From positions 116,365 to 180,364 of the forward strand of contig NZ_QVMN01000008.1 of NCBI RefSeq assembly GCF_010501075.1: a DNA stretch of 64,000 nt, in the 5' to 3' direction. Below, piece after piece: positions 16,596-25,935 of this stretch (positions within the stretch are counted from its first letter, which is position 1; each line of letters starts with the position of its first letter). Below the pieces are notes generated by a model. That model did no database searches. It saw nothing but the letters and a program-made list of their open reading frames with translations, and was not told the origin of the DNA. The position numbers and the translations under genes were made by a program. This DNA is from Dysgonomonas sp. 25 (lineage in GTDB: Bacteria; Bacteroidota; Bacteroidia; Bacteroidales; Dysgonomonadaceae).

Positions 16596-17543
16596 TTAAT
16601 TCAGGTGTTCTTTTTTCTTATTAAGAGAAAAAACATGAATATTGTTATCTTTAATCCATAATATTCCGCCGTTATCGAGTTCTTTGCTGAAGTAACATGT
16701 TTGCTCACCTGATTCTGTGATTATAATTTCGTCAGTCATCATATTAAAGTTAGCAATTTTTTCTATCAAAACTAATTCATTCTTAGTAACTTTATATAGA
16801 TTGGTCGCTTCGGTATAATTCGGCGACAGATAATCTACTTTTGATCCAATATGGTATAATTCCTCATTATAGACAAATGAGGTCATTGTCATAAATCCTA
16901 CTGAGTCTATTACTGTCCTATTGGGTGAATCGGGGCTGATAGGTAGTCTGTCGGGATGTTCTGATATATTTCTTCTTTTTTGGTAGAGAGGTAGAGAAGA
17001 TGGATCGTTGATCTCAAGAATAGCCGTGAATGCTGTTAGATGGAGTAGAGAAGTTGTCAGATAATATGTATTGTTTATTTTATTGATAATAAAAGGACAA
17101 GTTGCCTCACAGGCATATTTTTTCTTTGTTCTTTTGTCTGTGAACCATGCTTCTCCTCCCCACTCTCCGTTGCAGAGTGTTTCTACCAGATACTGCTTGT
17201 CTTCGAAGAAGGGCTTTTGCTTGATTTTTTTATTATATCTCTCAAATTTTGTTCCGGTATAATAATATGGCTTGTTTTTATAATTGTAGGCAATCAATGT
17301 ATTGTTATAGTTGATCAGGTAGTCGAGTTCGATATTGCAGTTTAAGGTGTCTATTGCTTTTGTTGTAAGGTCGATCTTGTAAGCATTGTCTCCTCGGCTA
17401 TCCAGAAAATAAATACTGTTTTCTACTTTGCATAAGGATCTTGTATAGTCGTTAACTTCAATTGAGTCTTTTATTATATTAAATGTCTGGGCATCTAAAT
17501 TGAAAGAAATAACTAATGCTGACAAAAGAAGTATATTTTTCAT
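16596..17543 (-). CDS. Unrecognised secreted protein
   Basis: 315 residues with a clear signal peptide (hydrophobic core LLLSALVISFNL, cleavage probably after DAQ at 17-19), so exported to the periplasm or envelope. The mature part is beta-rich with recurring phrases such as SIYFLDSRGDNAYKIDL, NTLIAYNYKNKPYYY and GGILWIKDNNIHVF. These look like propeller or repeated sheet blades, but I cannot count regular repeats and name no family. It is more AT-rich than the flanking nuo and pnp genes. It stands alone, with a terminator downstream and the pnp terminator upstream. Confidence 0.7.
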   Translation of the reverse strand: MKNILLLSALVISFNLDAQTFNIIKDSIEVNDYTRSLCKVENSIYFLDSRGDNAYKIDLTTKAIDTLNCNIELDYLINYNNTLIAYNYKNKPYYYTGTKFERYNKKIKQKPFFEDKQYLVETLCNGEWGGEAWFTDKRTKKKYACEATCPFIINKINNTYYLTTSLLHLTAFTAILEINDPSSLPLYQKRRNISEHPDRLPISPDSPNRTVIDSVGFMTMTSFVYNEELYHIGSKVDYLSPNYTEATNLYKVTKNELVLIEKIANFNMMTDEIIITESGEQTCYFSKELDNGGILWIKDNNIHVFSLNKKKEHLN

Positions 17544-17586
17544 TTATTGTGTTTTTTTGCTAAAGATAAGAATTTAAGCATAAAAA

Positions 17587-17613
17587 AGCCGGGCTCCTTG
17601 TCGGAATCCGGCT
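17587..17613 (-). terminator. Terminator of pnp
   Basis: The arms AGCCGGGCTCC and GGAATCCGGCT pair at 9 of 11 positions plus a wobble around the loop TTGTC. On the minus strand a TTTTTTA tract follows. It lies 24 bases past the pnp stop. Confidence 0.75.
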
Positions 17614-17637
17614 CTTAAATTATAATTGTAAGTTTAT

Positions 17638-19791
17638 TTACTCACCATCTTTCTTTATAGGCTTGTCCGGTCTTGGAGGACGCGGAAGAAGCACTTTGCG
17701 CGAAAGTTTCAATTTGCCCGATTTAGGGTCGATATCTATCAATTTCACTTCGATGATATCGCCTTCTTTCAATCCGGCTTTCTCCATATCGTCGATACGT
17801 TCCCACGATATTTCGGAGATATGCAACAATCCGTCTTTGCCCGGAAGTATTTCTACGAATGCTCCGTACGGCATGATAGAACGTACTTTACCTTCGTATA
17901 CTTCACCTACTTCAGGAACGGCTACGATACCTTTGACCTTAGCCATGGCAGCCTCGATAGACTGGCGGTTTGTAGCTGATATTTCAACACGTCCGTAACC
18001 GTCGATTTCTTCGATAGTAATAGTCGCACCTGTTTCTTCCTGAATACCTTGGATGATTTTTCCACCCGGCCCGATAACAGCGCCGATGAAGTCTTTCGCA
18101 ATGATAAGCACTTCGATACGAGGAGCATTGTCTTTCAGGTCAGGACGAGGAGCAGGCAATGTTTCGAGGATTTTACCTAAGATGTGTAAACGTCCTTCTT
18201 TCGCCTGAGCCAATGCTTTTTCAAGGATTTCGTATGATAGTCCGTCTACCTTGATGTCCATCTGTGTAGCTGTGATACCGTCTTTTGTACCACACACCTT
18301 AAAGTCCATATCTCCCAAATGGTCTTCGTCTCCCAAGATGTCAGAAAGAACAGCATAGTTTGTTCCTTTCTTCTCAGAGATTAATCCCATAGCGATACCC
18401 GATACCGGTTTTTTGATTTGTACACCGGCATCCATCAAAGCCAATGTTCCGGCACAAACAGTTGCCATTGAAGACGAACCGTTCGATTCCAGAATATCCG
18501 ATACTACACGTATTACGTATGCGTAGTCGGTAGGTATCATTGGTTTCAAAGCGCGGTGTGCCAGATTTCCGTGACCGATTTCGCGACGGCTCAATCCGCG
18601 TGATGGGCGAGCATCTCCTGTCGAAAATGGAGGGAAGTTATAGTGTAGTAAGAAACGCTCTTTTCCGTTGTTCAATACATCGTCGATAATCTTCTCATCG
18701 AGTTTTGTACCCAAAGTTACGGTTGTCAAAGACTGAGTTTCTCCACGAGTAAAGATAGCAGAACCGTGTGATCCCGGAAGGTAATCTACTTCGCTCCAGA
18801 TAGGGCGTATTTCGGTAGTCTTGCGACCATCGAGACGTTTGCCTTCGTCGAGAATAGAACGGCGCATCGCTTCTTTCTCTACGTCGTGATAATAGCGGCT
18901 GATAAGAGTAGCTTTTTCCGCCAATTCTTCTTCAGTTAAAGTTGCTTTATATTCATCAACGATAGCGGCAAAATTGTCGCTGCGCTCATGTTTATTCGTG
19001 TTGCAAGATGTTGCGACAGCATAAGCCTTGTCGTAGCATTTAGCCCAAACATCTTTGCGTAAGTCTTCGTCGTTTTCTTCGTGGCAGTATTCACGTTTAA
19101 CGGTTTTGCCACATTCTTCCATTAACTCAATCTGAGCCTGGCATTGTACTTTGATAGCTTCGTGAGCGAATTTGATAGCTTCGAGCATTTCTGCTTCCGA
19201 TACTTCTTTAAATTCACCTTCTACCATCATGATATTGTCCATCGTAGCACCTACCATAATGTCCATATCAGCTTGTTCGAGCTGCTGGAATGTAGGGTTG
19301 ATAACGAATTGTCCGTCGATGCGGGCAACACGCACTTCCGAAATTGGCCCGTTGAAAGGAATGTCGGAAACAGCAAGAGCTGCCGAGGCTGCCAATCCTG
19401 CCAATGCATCTGGAATATCTACTCCATCTGCTGAAAAAAGTGTAATAGTTACAAATACATCAGCATGATAATCATCAGGGAATAAAGGGCGTAATGCGCG
19501 GTCGACCAAACGACAAGTTAATATTTCGTAGTCAGAAGGGCGCGCTTCGCGTTTCTGAAATCCTCCCGGAAAACGTCCGAAAGCGGAGAATTTTTCTTTG
19601 TACTCTACCTGTAAAGGCATAAAATCTACATCCGGTTTTGCATCTTTAGCTGCAGTTACTGCTGCCAGCATCATGGTGTTGCCCATGCGCAGCATTACCG
19701 AACCATCGGCTTGCTTAGCTAATTTACCGGTTTCGAGAGTGATAGTCCTTCCATCACCCAAATCGATACTTTTTGTAATCGGTTTAATCAT
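17638..19791 (-). CDS. pnp: Polyribonucleotide nucleotidyltransferase (PNPase)
   Basis: A 3'-5' phosphorolytic exoribonuclease that degrades RNA and can add tails; it acts as a trimer in the cytoplasm. 717 residues, the usual length. In order: first RNase PH domain ([21 protein letters not shown] region), helical linker, second RNase PH domain ([31 protein letters not shown]), then a KH domain ([17 protein letters not shown]) and a C-terminal S1 domain ([20 protein letters not shown]). It is monocistronic, with a terminator after it and a TACCTTTG promoter box just upstream of the start. Confidence 0.97.
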   Translation of the reverse strand: MIKPITKSIDLGDGRTITLETGKLAKQADGSVMLRMGNTMMLAAVTAAKDAKPDVDFMPLQVEYKEKFSAFGRFPGGFQKREARPSDYEILTCRLVDRALRPLFPDDYHADVFVTITLFSADGVDIPDALAGLAASAALAVSDIPFNGPISEVRVARIDGQFVINPTFQQLEQADMDIMVGATMDNIMMVEGEFKEVSEAEMLEAIKFAHEAIKVQCQAQIELMEECGKTVKREYCHEENDEDLRKDVWAKCYDKAYAVATSCNTNKHERSDNFAAIVDEYKATLTEEELAEKATLISRYYHDVEKEAMRRSILDEGKRLDGRKTTEIRPIWSEVDYLPGSHGSAIFTRGETQSLTTVTLGTKLDEKIIDDVLNNGKERFLLHYNFPPFSTGDARPSRGLSRREIGHGNLAHRALKPMIPTDYAYVIRVVSDILESNGSSSMATVCAGTLALMDAGVQIKKPVSGIAMGLISEKKGTNYAVLSDILGDEDHLGDMDFKVCGTKDGITATQMDIKVDGLSYEILEKALAQAKEGRLHILGKILETLPAPRPDLKDNAPRIEVLIIAKDFIGAVIGPGGKIIQGIQEETGATITIEEIDGYGRVEISATNRQSIEAAMAKVKGIVAVPEVGEVYEGKVRSIMPYGAFVEILPGKDGLLHISEISWERIDDMEKAGLKEGDIIEVKLIDIDPKSGKLKLSRKVLLPRPPRPDKPIKKDGE

Positions 19792-19818
19792 ATTTTTTTA
19801 ACTTCTTTAATTCGGATG

Positions 19819-19826
19819 CAAAGGTA
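19819..19826 (-). promoter_or_regulatory. Putative -7 box of the pnp promoter
   Basis: TACCTTTG on the minus strand matches TAnnTTTG exactly, 28 bases before the pnp ATG. A start site around 19812 would give a leader of about 20 bases. No clear -33 TTTG is seen. Confidence 0.45.
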
Positions 19827-19936
19827 TGCAAAAGTTTTGATATATAGGTGTGTTAGCTTTTCAAATACCGAATATAAATGAATCGATAAAAATATTTTGT
19901 ATCTTTCTTCCCGATTATTTCAAACACCAATATAAA

Positions 19937-20707
19937 ATGATGCGTACCTTTCTATTGATAATCTTCTTTGCTTTTTGTGCAACTTCTATTTCTTCCCAGA
20001 ACGTAAGGCTCGAATTACCCAGTGTAGAAGAGCTCAGGAATAAAGCGCAGGGTGTGGCTGATTTATCCGATTCGGACCGTACTATCGGAATTGGCCGCTT
20101 ATATTGCCCTGTTCGTTCACCTCTTCCGCTATATGCAAGCGAGTTCGATACTGTTCCGTTCGATACCATACAGTTTAAGGAAATCGAAGAATACCTTTCT
20201 TATAAAATGAGCCGCCAATCCGGCCTTCCTTTGAAGCCTTTTAGTGCGATATTGAGTGTTCATGAAGGTTCGTGGATTATACCGTATAGTCCGCCTGAGT
20301 TGATTCTGAAAGTGATGTTTCGCGGAGAAGATTTCTACATTGTTGAAGTCGATAGTGAGACAAGAGAGCTTGCTGTTGTAAAGCGAGTGGATTTGTTTTA
20401 CCAGGACGATGTAGATTGGAGTGAAAGTGAAGACGAGATGTATATGTTAGGCTACCATCGATATTCGAACTGGGGCACATATTTAAGACAGGTTGCGCGT
20501 GTCAGGAGCGAAGAGCTTCCGATATATGACCGGCCGGATGGGAAACAACTCGATTTAAAGAATCTTACTGGAAGAATCATTGGTATAGAAGGGGATTGGG
20601 CACTGTTTCTCTATTCGGATAGAGAGGGAATGTATCATCATGTTTGGTTCAAATGGACGGATGGACATATACTCTTGCCAGAGATAACAGAATTTCTATA
20701 TTATTAA
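19937..20707 (+). CDS. Unrecognised secreted protein
   Basis: About 256 residues from the ATG at 19937. The frame is open further upstream, but this ATG begins a clean signal peptide (MMRTFLLIIFFAFCATSISSQ) and is the sensible start. The mature protein contains VRLELPSVEELRNKAQG and later acidic and aromatic stretches (DDVDWSESEDEMY, GIEGDWALFLYSDREGMYHHVWFKW). The last part could be an SH3-like fold, which is a guess from its GDW and WFKW spacing. It is convergent with the methyltransferase gene: the two TAA stops overlap in the four bases TTAA. A TATCTTTC box at about 19900 may be its promoter. Confidence 0.7.
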   Translation: MMRTFLLIIFFAFCATSISSQNVRLELPSVEELRNKAQGVADLSDSDRTIGIGRLYCPVRSPLPLYASEFDTVPFDTIQFKEIEEYLSYKMSRQSGLPLKPFSAILSVHEGSWIIPYSPPELILKVMFRGEDFYIVEVDSETRELAVVKRVDLFYQDDVDWSESEDEMYMLGYHRYSNWGTYLRQVARVRSEELPIYDRPDGKQLDLKNLTGRIIGIEGDWALFLYSDREGMYHHVWFKWTDGHILLPEITEFLYY

Positions 20708-21495
20708 AATCCTCTTTGCCTCATCGCCTCGAAAGTCAGTACGGCAGTAGAAACCGAAACATTGAGCGAATCTATCTTCCCGCGCATCGGTATTTTGATG
20801 CGGGCATCGGCTTTGTCGAGCCAGAAATCGGTTAGTCCGTCCGCTTCCGTACCCATGACGATAGCCGAAGGGCGGGTGAAGTCGGTATCCTGATACCATT
20901 GCGAAGCTTGCAATTCGGCAGCAAAGGTCTGGACGCCTTTTGCTTGCAGGTATGCGAGTGCTTCCTGTGATGTACAAACGGCAGTGGGAACGGTGAAGAT
21001 GCATCCCACACTCGAGCGGATAGCATTGGGATTATAGAGGTCGGTTGCCGGATCGCAAATGATAACGGCATCGGCTTGTGCCGCATCGGCAGTGCGGAGG
21101 ATAGCCCCCAGATTGCCGGGTTTCTCGACAGCCTCGAGCACGATGATAAACGGATTCTCCGACAATTTCAGGTCTTGCAGGGTATGCAGCTTGGGTTCGG
21201 CTAAAACGACTAATCCGTCAGAACCTTCGCGATAGGCAACTTTTTCGAAAACGGCTTGCGATACTTCGGCTATTAACTCTTGCGGAATGCTATGCAATAC
21301 ATCGGGATAGTCGGTTTTGGAAAACAGTTCGGGACAAAGGAAAACCGATTTGACAGTATATCCTGCCGATAAAGCCAAGCTAAGTTCGCGTGCCCCTTCT
21401 ATAACGAACAGGTTCTGCTCACGCCGCTCCTTCGCTTTTGTCAGCTTGGCGATGTTCTTTATCTTAGGATTCTGTAAACTGGTTATCTTTTCCAT
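20704..21495 (-). CDS. TrmH/SpoU family RNA 2'-O-methyltransferase
   Basis: An S-adenosylmethionine-dependent methyltransferase of the SPOUT superfamily, expected to methylate ribose in rRNA or tRNA. 263 residues. An N-terminal substrate-binding domain (LQNPKIKNIAKLTKAKERREQ, FVIEGARELSLAL) precedes the knotted catalytic domain, whose three motifs are all present: EKPGNLGAILRTADAAQ, VMGTEADGL and IPMRGKIDSLNVSVSTAVLTFE. It resembles the RlmB/TsnR-like group, but I cannot tell the target nucleotide. Upstream lies a 204-base gap that contains a heptamer-type repeat near its far end. Confidence 0.9.
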   Translation of the reverse strand: MEKITSLQNPKIKNIAKLTKAKERREQNLFVIEGARELSLALSAGYTVKSVFLCPELFSKTDYPDVLHSIPQELIAEVSQAVFEKVAYREGSDGLVVLAEPKLHTLQDLKLSENPFIIVLEAVEKPGNLGAILRTADAAQADAVIICDPATDLYNPNAIRSSVGCIFTVPTAVCTSQEALAYLQAKGVQTFAAELQASQWYQDTDFTRPSAIVMGTEADGLTDFWLDKADARIKIPMRGKIDSLNVSVSTAVLTFEAMRQRGF

Positions 21496-21649
21496 GAACT
21501 ATGATGGATAAAATGATATTCCGTTGATTGTCAACTGATTTTTTTTGACTTTACAAACTTGACAAATATGACGCAATACAGTGCTTTTTACAACTTGTTC
21601 AATTCTCACCACGGCTGACCGTTTTGAATATAGATAAAGTTCTGAAAAC

Positions 21650-21692
21650 CTTGTAACTCGTAACTGTCCACAGGACGAAGTAACTTGTAACT
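21650..21692. repeat. Degenerate heptanucleotide repeat (methyltransferase/kdsD gap)
   Basis: The plus strand reads CTTGTAA, CTCGTAA, CTGTCCA, CAGGACG, AAGTAAC, TTGTAAC: six consecutive 7-base slots, of which four share the GTAA core. It shares the unit CTTGTAA with the repeat at 10418-10431. The rest of the 204-base gap shows no gene. Confidence 0.5.
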
Positions 21693-21699
21693 CTTTTTT

Positions 21700-22305
21700 C
21701 TACTTGCTCATCTCGCGCGACTTGTCACCCAAATAACCGCCATGATGGCGTTTGGCATAGTCAGCAGGCGAAAAGTTGATTTTCTTCATCGTACCCACAA
21801 CAAGGATGTCGCCTATGACAGTCATAACGGTGGTGGATGTGGTCGGCGTAAGGCATAAAGCGCATACTTCGGTCGGATTTCCTGTAGGCAGGCAGATGGT
21901 TGCCTTTTGAGCTAAGAGGCTATCGGGATCGCTGGTGATAACGATAAATTTTATCCCCGGCACAAGCACCTGAGCCAGCGAAACCAGTTCTATAATTTCG
22001 CGTGTTTTACCCGAATTGGAAATAAGCAACATAATATCGTTCTCCTGCAAAATGCCGAGGTCGCCATGTTGCGCTTCGCTCGGATGGAGGAAAACGGCAG
22101 GCGTGCCGGTAGAGCTGAAAGTGGTAGCAATGTTTTGTGCTATCTGTCCGGCTTTACCCATCCCGCTGGTTACTAATTTTCCCTTTTTTTTGTTGGTTTG
22201 CTCCACGATTAAATCGGTAGCCTGTTCGTATGCGTCCGAAACAGGTATGTTCAGTACAGCATTCGCTTCGTGTTCCAGTAAGGAACGTATTTCGTTTATT
22301 CCCAT
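21700..22305 (-). CDS. kdsD: SIS-domain sugar-phosphate isomerase, KdsD-like without CBS domains
   Basis: Probably D-arabinose 5-phosphate isomerase, making the precursor of Kdo for lipopolysaccharide. 201 residues, consisting only of the SIS domain. Signature stretches are SGMGKAGQIAQNIATTFSSTG, FLHPSEAQHGDLG, LISNSGKTREI and, at the C-terminus, DYAKRHHGGYLG, all close to the KdsD pattern (GMGKSG, HPAEAGHGDLG, HPGG). E. coli KdsD has two extra CBS domains that are absent here; CBS-less forms are known in Bacteroidota. A different hexulose- or phosphosugar isomerase role is possible. It lies 4 bases downstream of purE. Confidence 0.8.
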   Translation of the reverse strand: MGINEIRSLLEHEANAVLNIPVSDAYEQATDLIVEQTNKKKGKLVTSGMGKAGQIAQNIATTFSSTGTPAVFLHPSEAQHGDLGILQENDIMLLISNSGKTREIIELVSLAQVLVPGIKFIVITSDPDSLLAQKATICLPTGNPTEVCALCLTPTTSTTVMTVIGDILVVGTMKKINFSPADYAKRHHGGYLGDKSREMSK

Positions 22306-22309
22306 CGTT

Positions 22310-22816
22310 TTAGTTTGTCTTATACTTGTATTGTATTTTGGACAACTCCTCGTTAGCCTTTTCTATCTTACCTTTTAGTGTTTCTTTATAGGCTATCAGC
22401 TTTTGTTGTACCTGTTCGTCTCCTGTTGCTATCATCTGCAAAGCAAGGATTGCCGCATTGAGCGCCCCGTTTATTCCCACTGTTGCGACAGGAATCCCCG
22501 GAGGCATCTGTACGATTGCCAGCAGCGCATCCATTCCGTCGAGCGACGAATCGATAGGCACACCTATCACGGGCAGCGGAGTCATCGACGCAATCACACC
22601 CGGCAGGTGCGCAGCCATTCCGGCAGCGGCAATGATTACTTTTATGCCACGTGCTTTGGCGTTCTTGGCAAATTCTTCTACACGCTCGGGAGTACGGTGA
22701 GCCGACAATGCATTCATCTCGAACGGAATTTCCATTTCGTCCAACAGCTTGGCGGCTTTTTCCATTACGGGCAGATCCGAAGTACTGCCCATAATGATGC
22801 TTACAACAGGTGTCAT
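22310..22816 (-). CDS. purE: N5-carboxyaminoimidazole ribonucleotide mutase
   Basis: Converts N5-CAIR to CAIR in de novo purine synthesis. 168 residues, cytoplasmic octamer in the family. The class I signature is clear: IIMGSTSDLPVMEKAAKLLD at the N-terminus, ALSAHRTPERVEEFAKNA in the active site with the catalytic His, IIAAAGMAAHLPGVIAS, and PVATVGINGALNAAILA. The gene sits 4 bases after gcvH and 4 before kdsD, in a compact cluster running from rpoN through PAP2, gcvH and purE to kdsD. Confidence 0.96.
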   Translation of the reverse strand: MTPVVSIIMGSTSDLPVMEKAAKLLDEMEIPFEMNALSAHRTPERVEEFAKNAKARGIKVIIAAAGMAAHLPGVIASMTPLPVIGVPIDSSLDGMDALLAIVQMPPGIPVATVGINGALNAAILALQMIATGDEQVQQKLIAYKETLKGKIEKANEELSKIQYKYKTN

Positions 22817-22820
22817 ATCC

Positions 22821-23201
22821 TTATTTTCCTATTAAATTTTTGTAATCGGCAGCCGACAACAATTCGGCCAATCCGCTTTCATCTTCTATTTCTACTTTGA
22901 TAATCCAGCCTTCGCCATAAGGGTCTTCGTTGATTAGCTCGGGTTTGTCTTCTAATTGGGTATTCACTTCCAGCACTTTTGCCGAAACGGGCATAAACAA
23001 TTCCGAAACAGTTTTTACAGCTTCAACCGAACCAAATACGTCGCCTTGTTTTACCGATTCACCTTCGGTGGTGATGTCGACATAGACGATTTCGCCTAAT
23101 TCGCTTTGCGCAAAGTCGGTAATACCTATCAAGGCCGTTTTGCCGTCTACTCTTATCCACTCGTGGTCGTTCGAATACTTCAAATTTTCAGGGAAATTCA
23201 T
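22821..23201 (-). CDS. gcvH: Glycine cleavage system H protein
   Basis: The lipoyl-carrying protein that shuttles the aminomethyl group between the P, T and L proteins of glycine cleavage. 126 residues. The lipoylation motif is [15 protein letters not shown], with the Lys of AVKT as the modified residue. The N-terminal [12 protein letters not shown] and the C-terminal [14 protein letters not shown] are diagnostic. The frame is open far upstream, but the ATG at 23201 starts exactly at the normal H-protein N-terminus. The other gcv genes are not in the window. Confidence 0.97.
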   Translation of the reverse strand: MNFPENLKYSNDHEWIRVDGKTALIGITDFAQSELGEIVYVDITTEGESVKQGDVFGSVEAVKTVSELFMPVSAKVLEVNTQLEDKPELINEDPYGEGWIIKVEIEDESGLAELLSAADYKNLIGK

Positions 23202-23236
23202 AGTTGTTATATTTTTATGGTTAATATAAATTGATT

Positions 23237-23872
23237 CTAAAATCCAAAGATAGTAAAATATGCGCCCCAATAGATACAAATATAAGAAACAATAAATCCT
23301 AACGCAAAGCCTGCATATACCTGCGCCGGAGTATGGCGTTTGAGCAGCAGGCGTGATGTGCCGAGACATCCGGCAAGGATAAACAATACGATAAACAACC
23401 CGAAGGGCGAGATACCTTTCACGTTGTACGAGATGGATAGCACGCATCCTATCAGTCCGCCGATACCCATCATGTGGGCGCTTATTTTCCAGAAGAAAGT
23501 AATGATTCCTGCCAGCAGCAGCAATATCAACGGCGTAGCCAGCATCGCAAGGAACCAGATGGGTATGTAGGGCTGCATAAAATAATAGAGCAGCAATACG
23601 TAACACAGGAAGGTGAAAAGGAAAGGCAACAGCCGGTCGCGTTTGTCGCTCATTGCATAATCCTTTATCAGCCGGAAGCGCTTGAACAGGAAAATGCCGT
23701 TGGCGGGGAGGATGCACGAAAGAATGATTATCGGCAGCATAAACCGGATAAACGTTTCGAAGTTAGTATATACCCCCTCGTAGGCAAAGAGGAGCAATAC
23801 CCCGTACACCGCCATAAAGATGGGGTGTAGGATGAACGAAAGTGCCTGGGCGATAAAGTGTTGTCTATTCAT
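23237..23872 (-). CDS. PAP2-like integral membrane protein
   Basis: 211 residues with about six transmembrane helices. It resembles membrane phosphatases of the PAP2 family: a central [11 protein letters not shown] stands where PSGH is expected, and [16 protein letters not shown] resembles the third PAP2 motif SR-x5-H-x3-D with the terminal Asp replaced by Gln. Because of that replacement and the Pro/Ser change in motif 2, phosphatase activity is uncertain. Its start overlaps the rpoN stop by four bases (ATGA), so it is translationally coupled to rpoN. It is followed by gcvH. Confidence 0.75.
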   Translation of the reverse strand: MNRQHFIAQALSFILHPIFMAVYGVLLLFAYEGVYTNFETFIRFMLPIIILSCILPANGIFLFKRFRLIKDYAMSDKRDRLLPFLFTFLCYVLLLYYFMQPYIPIWFLAMLATPLILLLLAGIITFFWKISAHMMGIGGLIGCVLSISYNVKGISPFGLFIVLFILAGCLGTSRLLLKRHTPAQVYAGFALGFIVSYICIYWGAYFTIFGF

Positions 23873-25323
23873 ATTTCCTTTCTCAGACGGGCTATAGGTA
23901 TATTCATCTGTTCGCGGTATTTGGCCACTGTGCGGCGGGCTATGATATAGCCTTTTTCGCGTAAAATGTCGGATAACCTGTCGTCGGTCAACGGTTTCCG
24001 TTTATCTTCGTTTTCTATCGATTCTCTTAGTATCGCTTTTACTTCGCGCGACGAAATTTCTTCTCCCGTATCGGTCTGCATCGATTCGGAAAAGAAGTAT
24101 TTGAGCGGATATACACCGAAATTGGTTTGGACATATTTGCTGTTGCTTACACGCGAGATAGTCGAAATGTCATACCCGGTGCGTTCGGCCACGTCTTTCA
24201 GTATCATCGGGCGCAACTGCGTCTCGTCTCCCGTAAGGAAGAAATCGTATTGCAGGTCGATAATTGCCTGCATTGTCCGTTGGAGTGTCTCCTGCCGTTG
24301 ACGCACGGCCTCGATAAACCAGCGTGCCGAATCCAGCTTTTGTTTGACGAACAGGACGGCATTTTTGGCATCTGTGCTCATCGACTCTTTATTTTCGCTA
24401 TATCCCCTCAGCATATCCGAGTATTCGCGATTTACTTTCAGTGGAGGCAGATTCCGGCTGTTGAGGTTGAAAAACAACTCGCCATTGTAGGACTCGACAA
24501 TGAAGTCGGGCACTACCGTGTTCATCGTCTGCGCCAGCGAATCGCCCCAATTGCTCCCCGGCTTAGGATTGAGCGTCGTTATCTCGCGAATGACTTCCTT
24601 CAATGTGTCTTCGTCGAGATTCAACTGCTTCATTATCTTATCGTAATGCCTTTTCGAAAATTCGTTAAAGTAGTTACGGATAACAAGTGTCGCAGCTTCC
24701 ACAACGGGCGACGATTCTTTTCGCTCGAGTTGTAGGAGTAAACATTCTTGCAAATCCCTCGCGCCGATGCCTGCGGGATCGAAGGTCTGGACGATATGCA
24801 GTATCTTTTCTAACTTTTCGGGTGAAACGTCTATGTTTTGCTGAAAAATCAAATCGTCCGATATGGCAGGGAGTGTACGGTCTAAGTAACCACTCTCATT
24901 GATATTTCCGATAATATATTCGGCGCATTTTTGCTCTTCTTCGTCGAAGTCGCATTCTCCCAGCTGGTCGAGCAAATACTCGCTCAACGATTCGCCTACG
25001 GCAAAAGGAATTTCTTTGTTGTCGGAAGTTTGTTTGTTATTGTCTTTCAGGCGGTAATCGGGAATCTCTTCTTCGTTGAGGTAGTCGCCTAAAGTCAGGT
25101 CTTCCTGCGTGATGTTGTCGTCACCATCCAAGGTGTTACCATCCTGTAGGTCGTCCGATTCATCAGCTTCATATCCCTCTTCCAGAGCCGGATTATCTTC
25201 CAATTCCTGTTTTATGCGCTCCTCTAACTCCAAGGCAGGCATCTCCGTAAGCTTTATCACCTGCATTTGCAGAGGCGAAAGCTTTTGCTGTTGCTTTAAT
25301 TGAAGTTGCTGTTTCAGTGCCAT
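23869..25323 (-). CDS. rpoN: RNA polymerase sigma-54 factor
   Basis: The alternative sigma factor that recognises -24/-12 promoters and needs AAA+ activators. 484 residues. Region I is the glutamine-rich LKQQLQLKQQQKLSPLQMQVIKL; an acidic region II follows (YEADESDDLQDG). The core-binding part contains FDPAGIGARDLQECLLLQL. The HTH region has DVAERTGYDISTISRVSNSKYVQ, and the C-terminal RpoN box is ARRTVAKYRE. No partner activator is present in the window. A TATCTTTG box 27 bases upstream is the likely promoter. Confidence 0.97.
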   Translation of the reverse strand: MALKQQLQLKQQQKLSPLQMQVIKLTEMPALELEERIKQELEDNPALEEGYEADESDDLQDGNTLDGDDNITQEDLTLGDYLNEEEIPDYRLKDNNKQTSDNKEIPFAVGESLSEYLLDQLGECDFDEEEQKCAEYIIGNINESGYLDRTLPAISDDLIFQQNIDVSPEKLEKILHIVQTFDPAGIGARDLQECLLLQLERKESSPVVEAATLVIRNYFNEFSKRHYDKIMKQLNLDEDTLKEVIREITTLNPKPGSNWGDSLAQTMNTVVPDFIVESYNGELFFNLNSRNLPPLKVNREYSDMLRGYSENKESMSTDAKNAVLFVKQKLDSARWFIEAVRQRQETLQRTMQAIIDLQYDFFLTGDETQLRPMILKDVAERTGYDISTISRVSNSKYVQTNFGVYPLKYFFSESMQTDTGEEISSREVKAILRESIENEDKRKPLTDDRLSDILREKGYIIARRTVAKYREQMNIPIARLRKEI

Positions 25324-25349
25324 AGAGAAGTCTGATTTTCCTTACTTTA

Positions 25350-25357
25350 CAAAGATA
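25350..25357 (-). promoter_or_regulatory. Putative -7 box of the rpoN promoter
   Basis: TATCTTTG on the minus strand, an exact match to TAnnTTTG, placed to give a leader of only ~20 bases. It lies just after a hairpin (25374-25400) that would end transcripts from the upstream glycosylase gene. Confidence 0.5.
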
Positions 25358-25373
25358 GTGCAAGCCGAGAGAA

Positions 25374-25421
25374 GAATAAAAAGGTTTCCCTTTTTTATTC
25401 CGGAGGCGCAGCCTATCTCCG
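25374..25421 (-). terminator. Two adjacent hairpins between the glycosylase gene and rpoN
   Basis: 25374-25400 has arms GAATAAAAAGG and CCTTTTTTATTC around a short loop; 25401-25421 has CGGAG and CTCCG arms. The first is a plausible intrinsic terminator, with a U-rich arm followed by TTCTTCTC. Together they insulate rpoN from the upstream cluster. Confidence 0.5.
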
Positions 25422-25427
25422 CTTTTA

Positions 25428-25925
25428 TTAAAGCAAAGATAATACACTTTCTAATATCTCGTGCCATTTTTCGACCTTTTCCGACAAGCTCATGCGGGCA
25501 TTGGCCGGACTGGGCGATGGTAATACGAGAAAGGTGTGCGCTGTATCGAAGCCAACGTATTTGCGATAAAATTCTTCGGCTTTCTTGCTCGTAAAGCAAA
25601 CAGTCTCGAGCGAAGGATAGTTTTTGTAGAAACCGGAAAAGTCGTTGGGTATTTCGTTTTTTATGCACGAATCGAGGCTTCCCTGACCTTCGCGTGATTG
25701 CAGTACATCCCAGAGGGCTAATCTTTTAGATAGCACAAAAGCTACCCGTTCGTTGTAATCGGACGGTAGTGGATCTTGATATAAGGTATATAGTATTTTC
25801 CAGAATTGATTGCTCGGATGCCCATAGTATTGCTGCCTTCTCAACGATTCTTCCCCCGGCATAGTGCCCAAAAACAGCACTTTCGAGTTTTTGTTTATAA
25901 CCGGAGAAAAGGCAATCTTCCTCAT
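25428..25925 (-). CDS. DNA-deoxyinosine glycosylase (uracil-DNA glycosylase superfamily)
   Basis: A base-excision repair glycosylase of the UDG fold, most like the family 6 hypoxanthine-DNA glycosylases. 165 residues from the ATG at 25925; a TTG two codons upstream is less likely. Motif A region: FLGTMPGEESLRRQQYYGHP followed by NQFWKIL. The C-terminal DNA-intercalation motif LPSPSPANA stands near residue 140. It lies 10 bases downstream of the POT transporter stop. The substrate range (hypoxanthine or uracil) is inferred from the family. Confidence 0.85.
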   Translation of the reverse strand: MRKIAFSPVINKNSKVLFLGTMPGEESLRRQQYYGHPSNQFWKILYTLYQDPLPSDYNERVAFVLSKRLALWDVLQSREGQGSLDSCIKNEIPNDFSGFYKNYPSLETVCFTSKKAEEFYRKYVGFDTAHTFLVLPSPSPANARMSLSEKVEKWHEILESVLSLL

Positions 25926-25935
25926 AGGCAAAACG

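Noticed and set aside
22821..23717. A 298-codon frame that would extend gcvH far upstream
   Set aside because: The extra ~170 residues overlap the PAP2-like gene and are low-complexity; the H-protein signature begins exactly at the ATG at 23201.
24127..24735. A 202-codon plus-strand frame opposite rpoN
   Set aside because: It lies wholly inside rpoN, which has all its family motifs; no signal or domain is seen in the antisense product.
25434..25441. TATCTTTG on the minus strand inside the glycosylase 3' end
   Set aside because: It could be a second rpoN promoter, but the hairpins at 25374-25421 would follow immediately and it lies within coding sequence; the box at 25350 is better placed.
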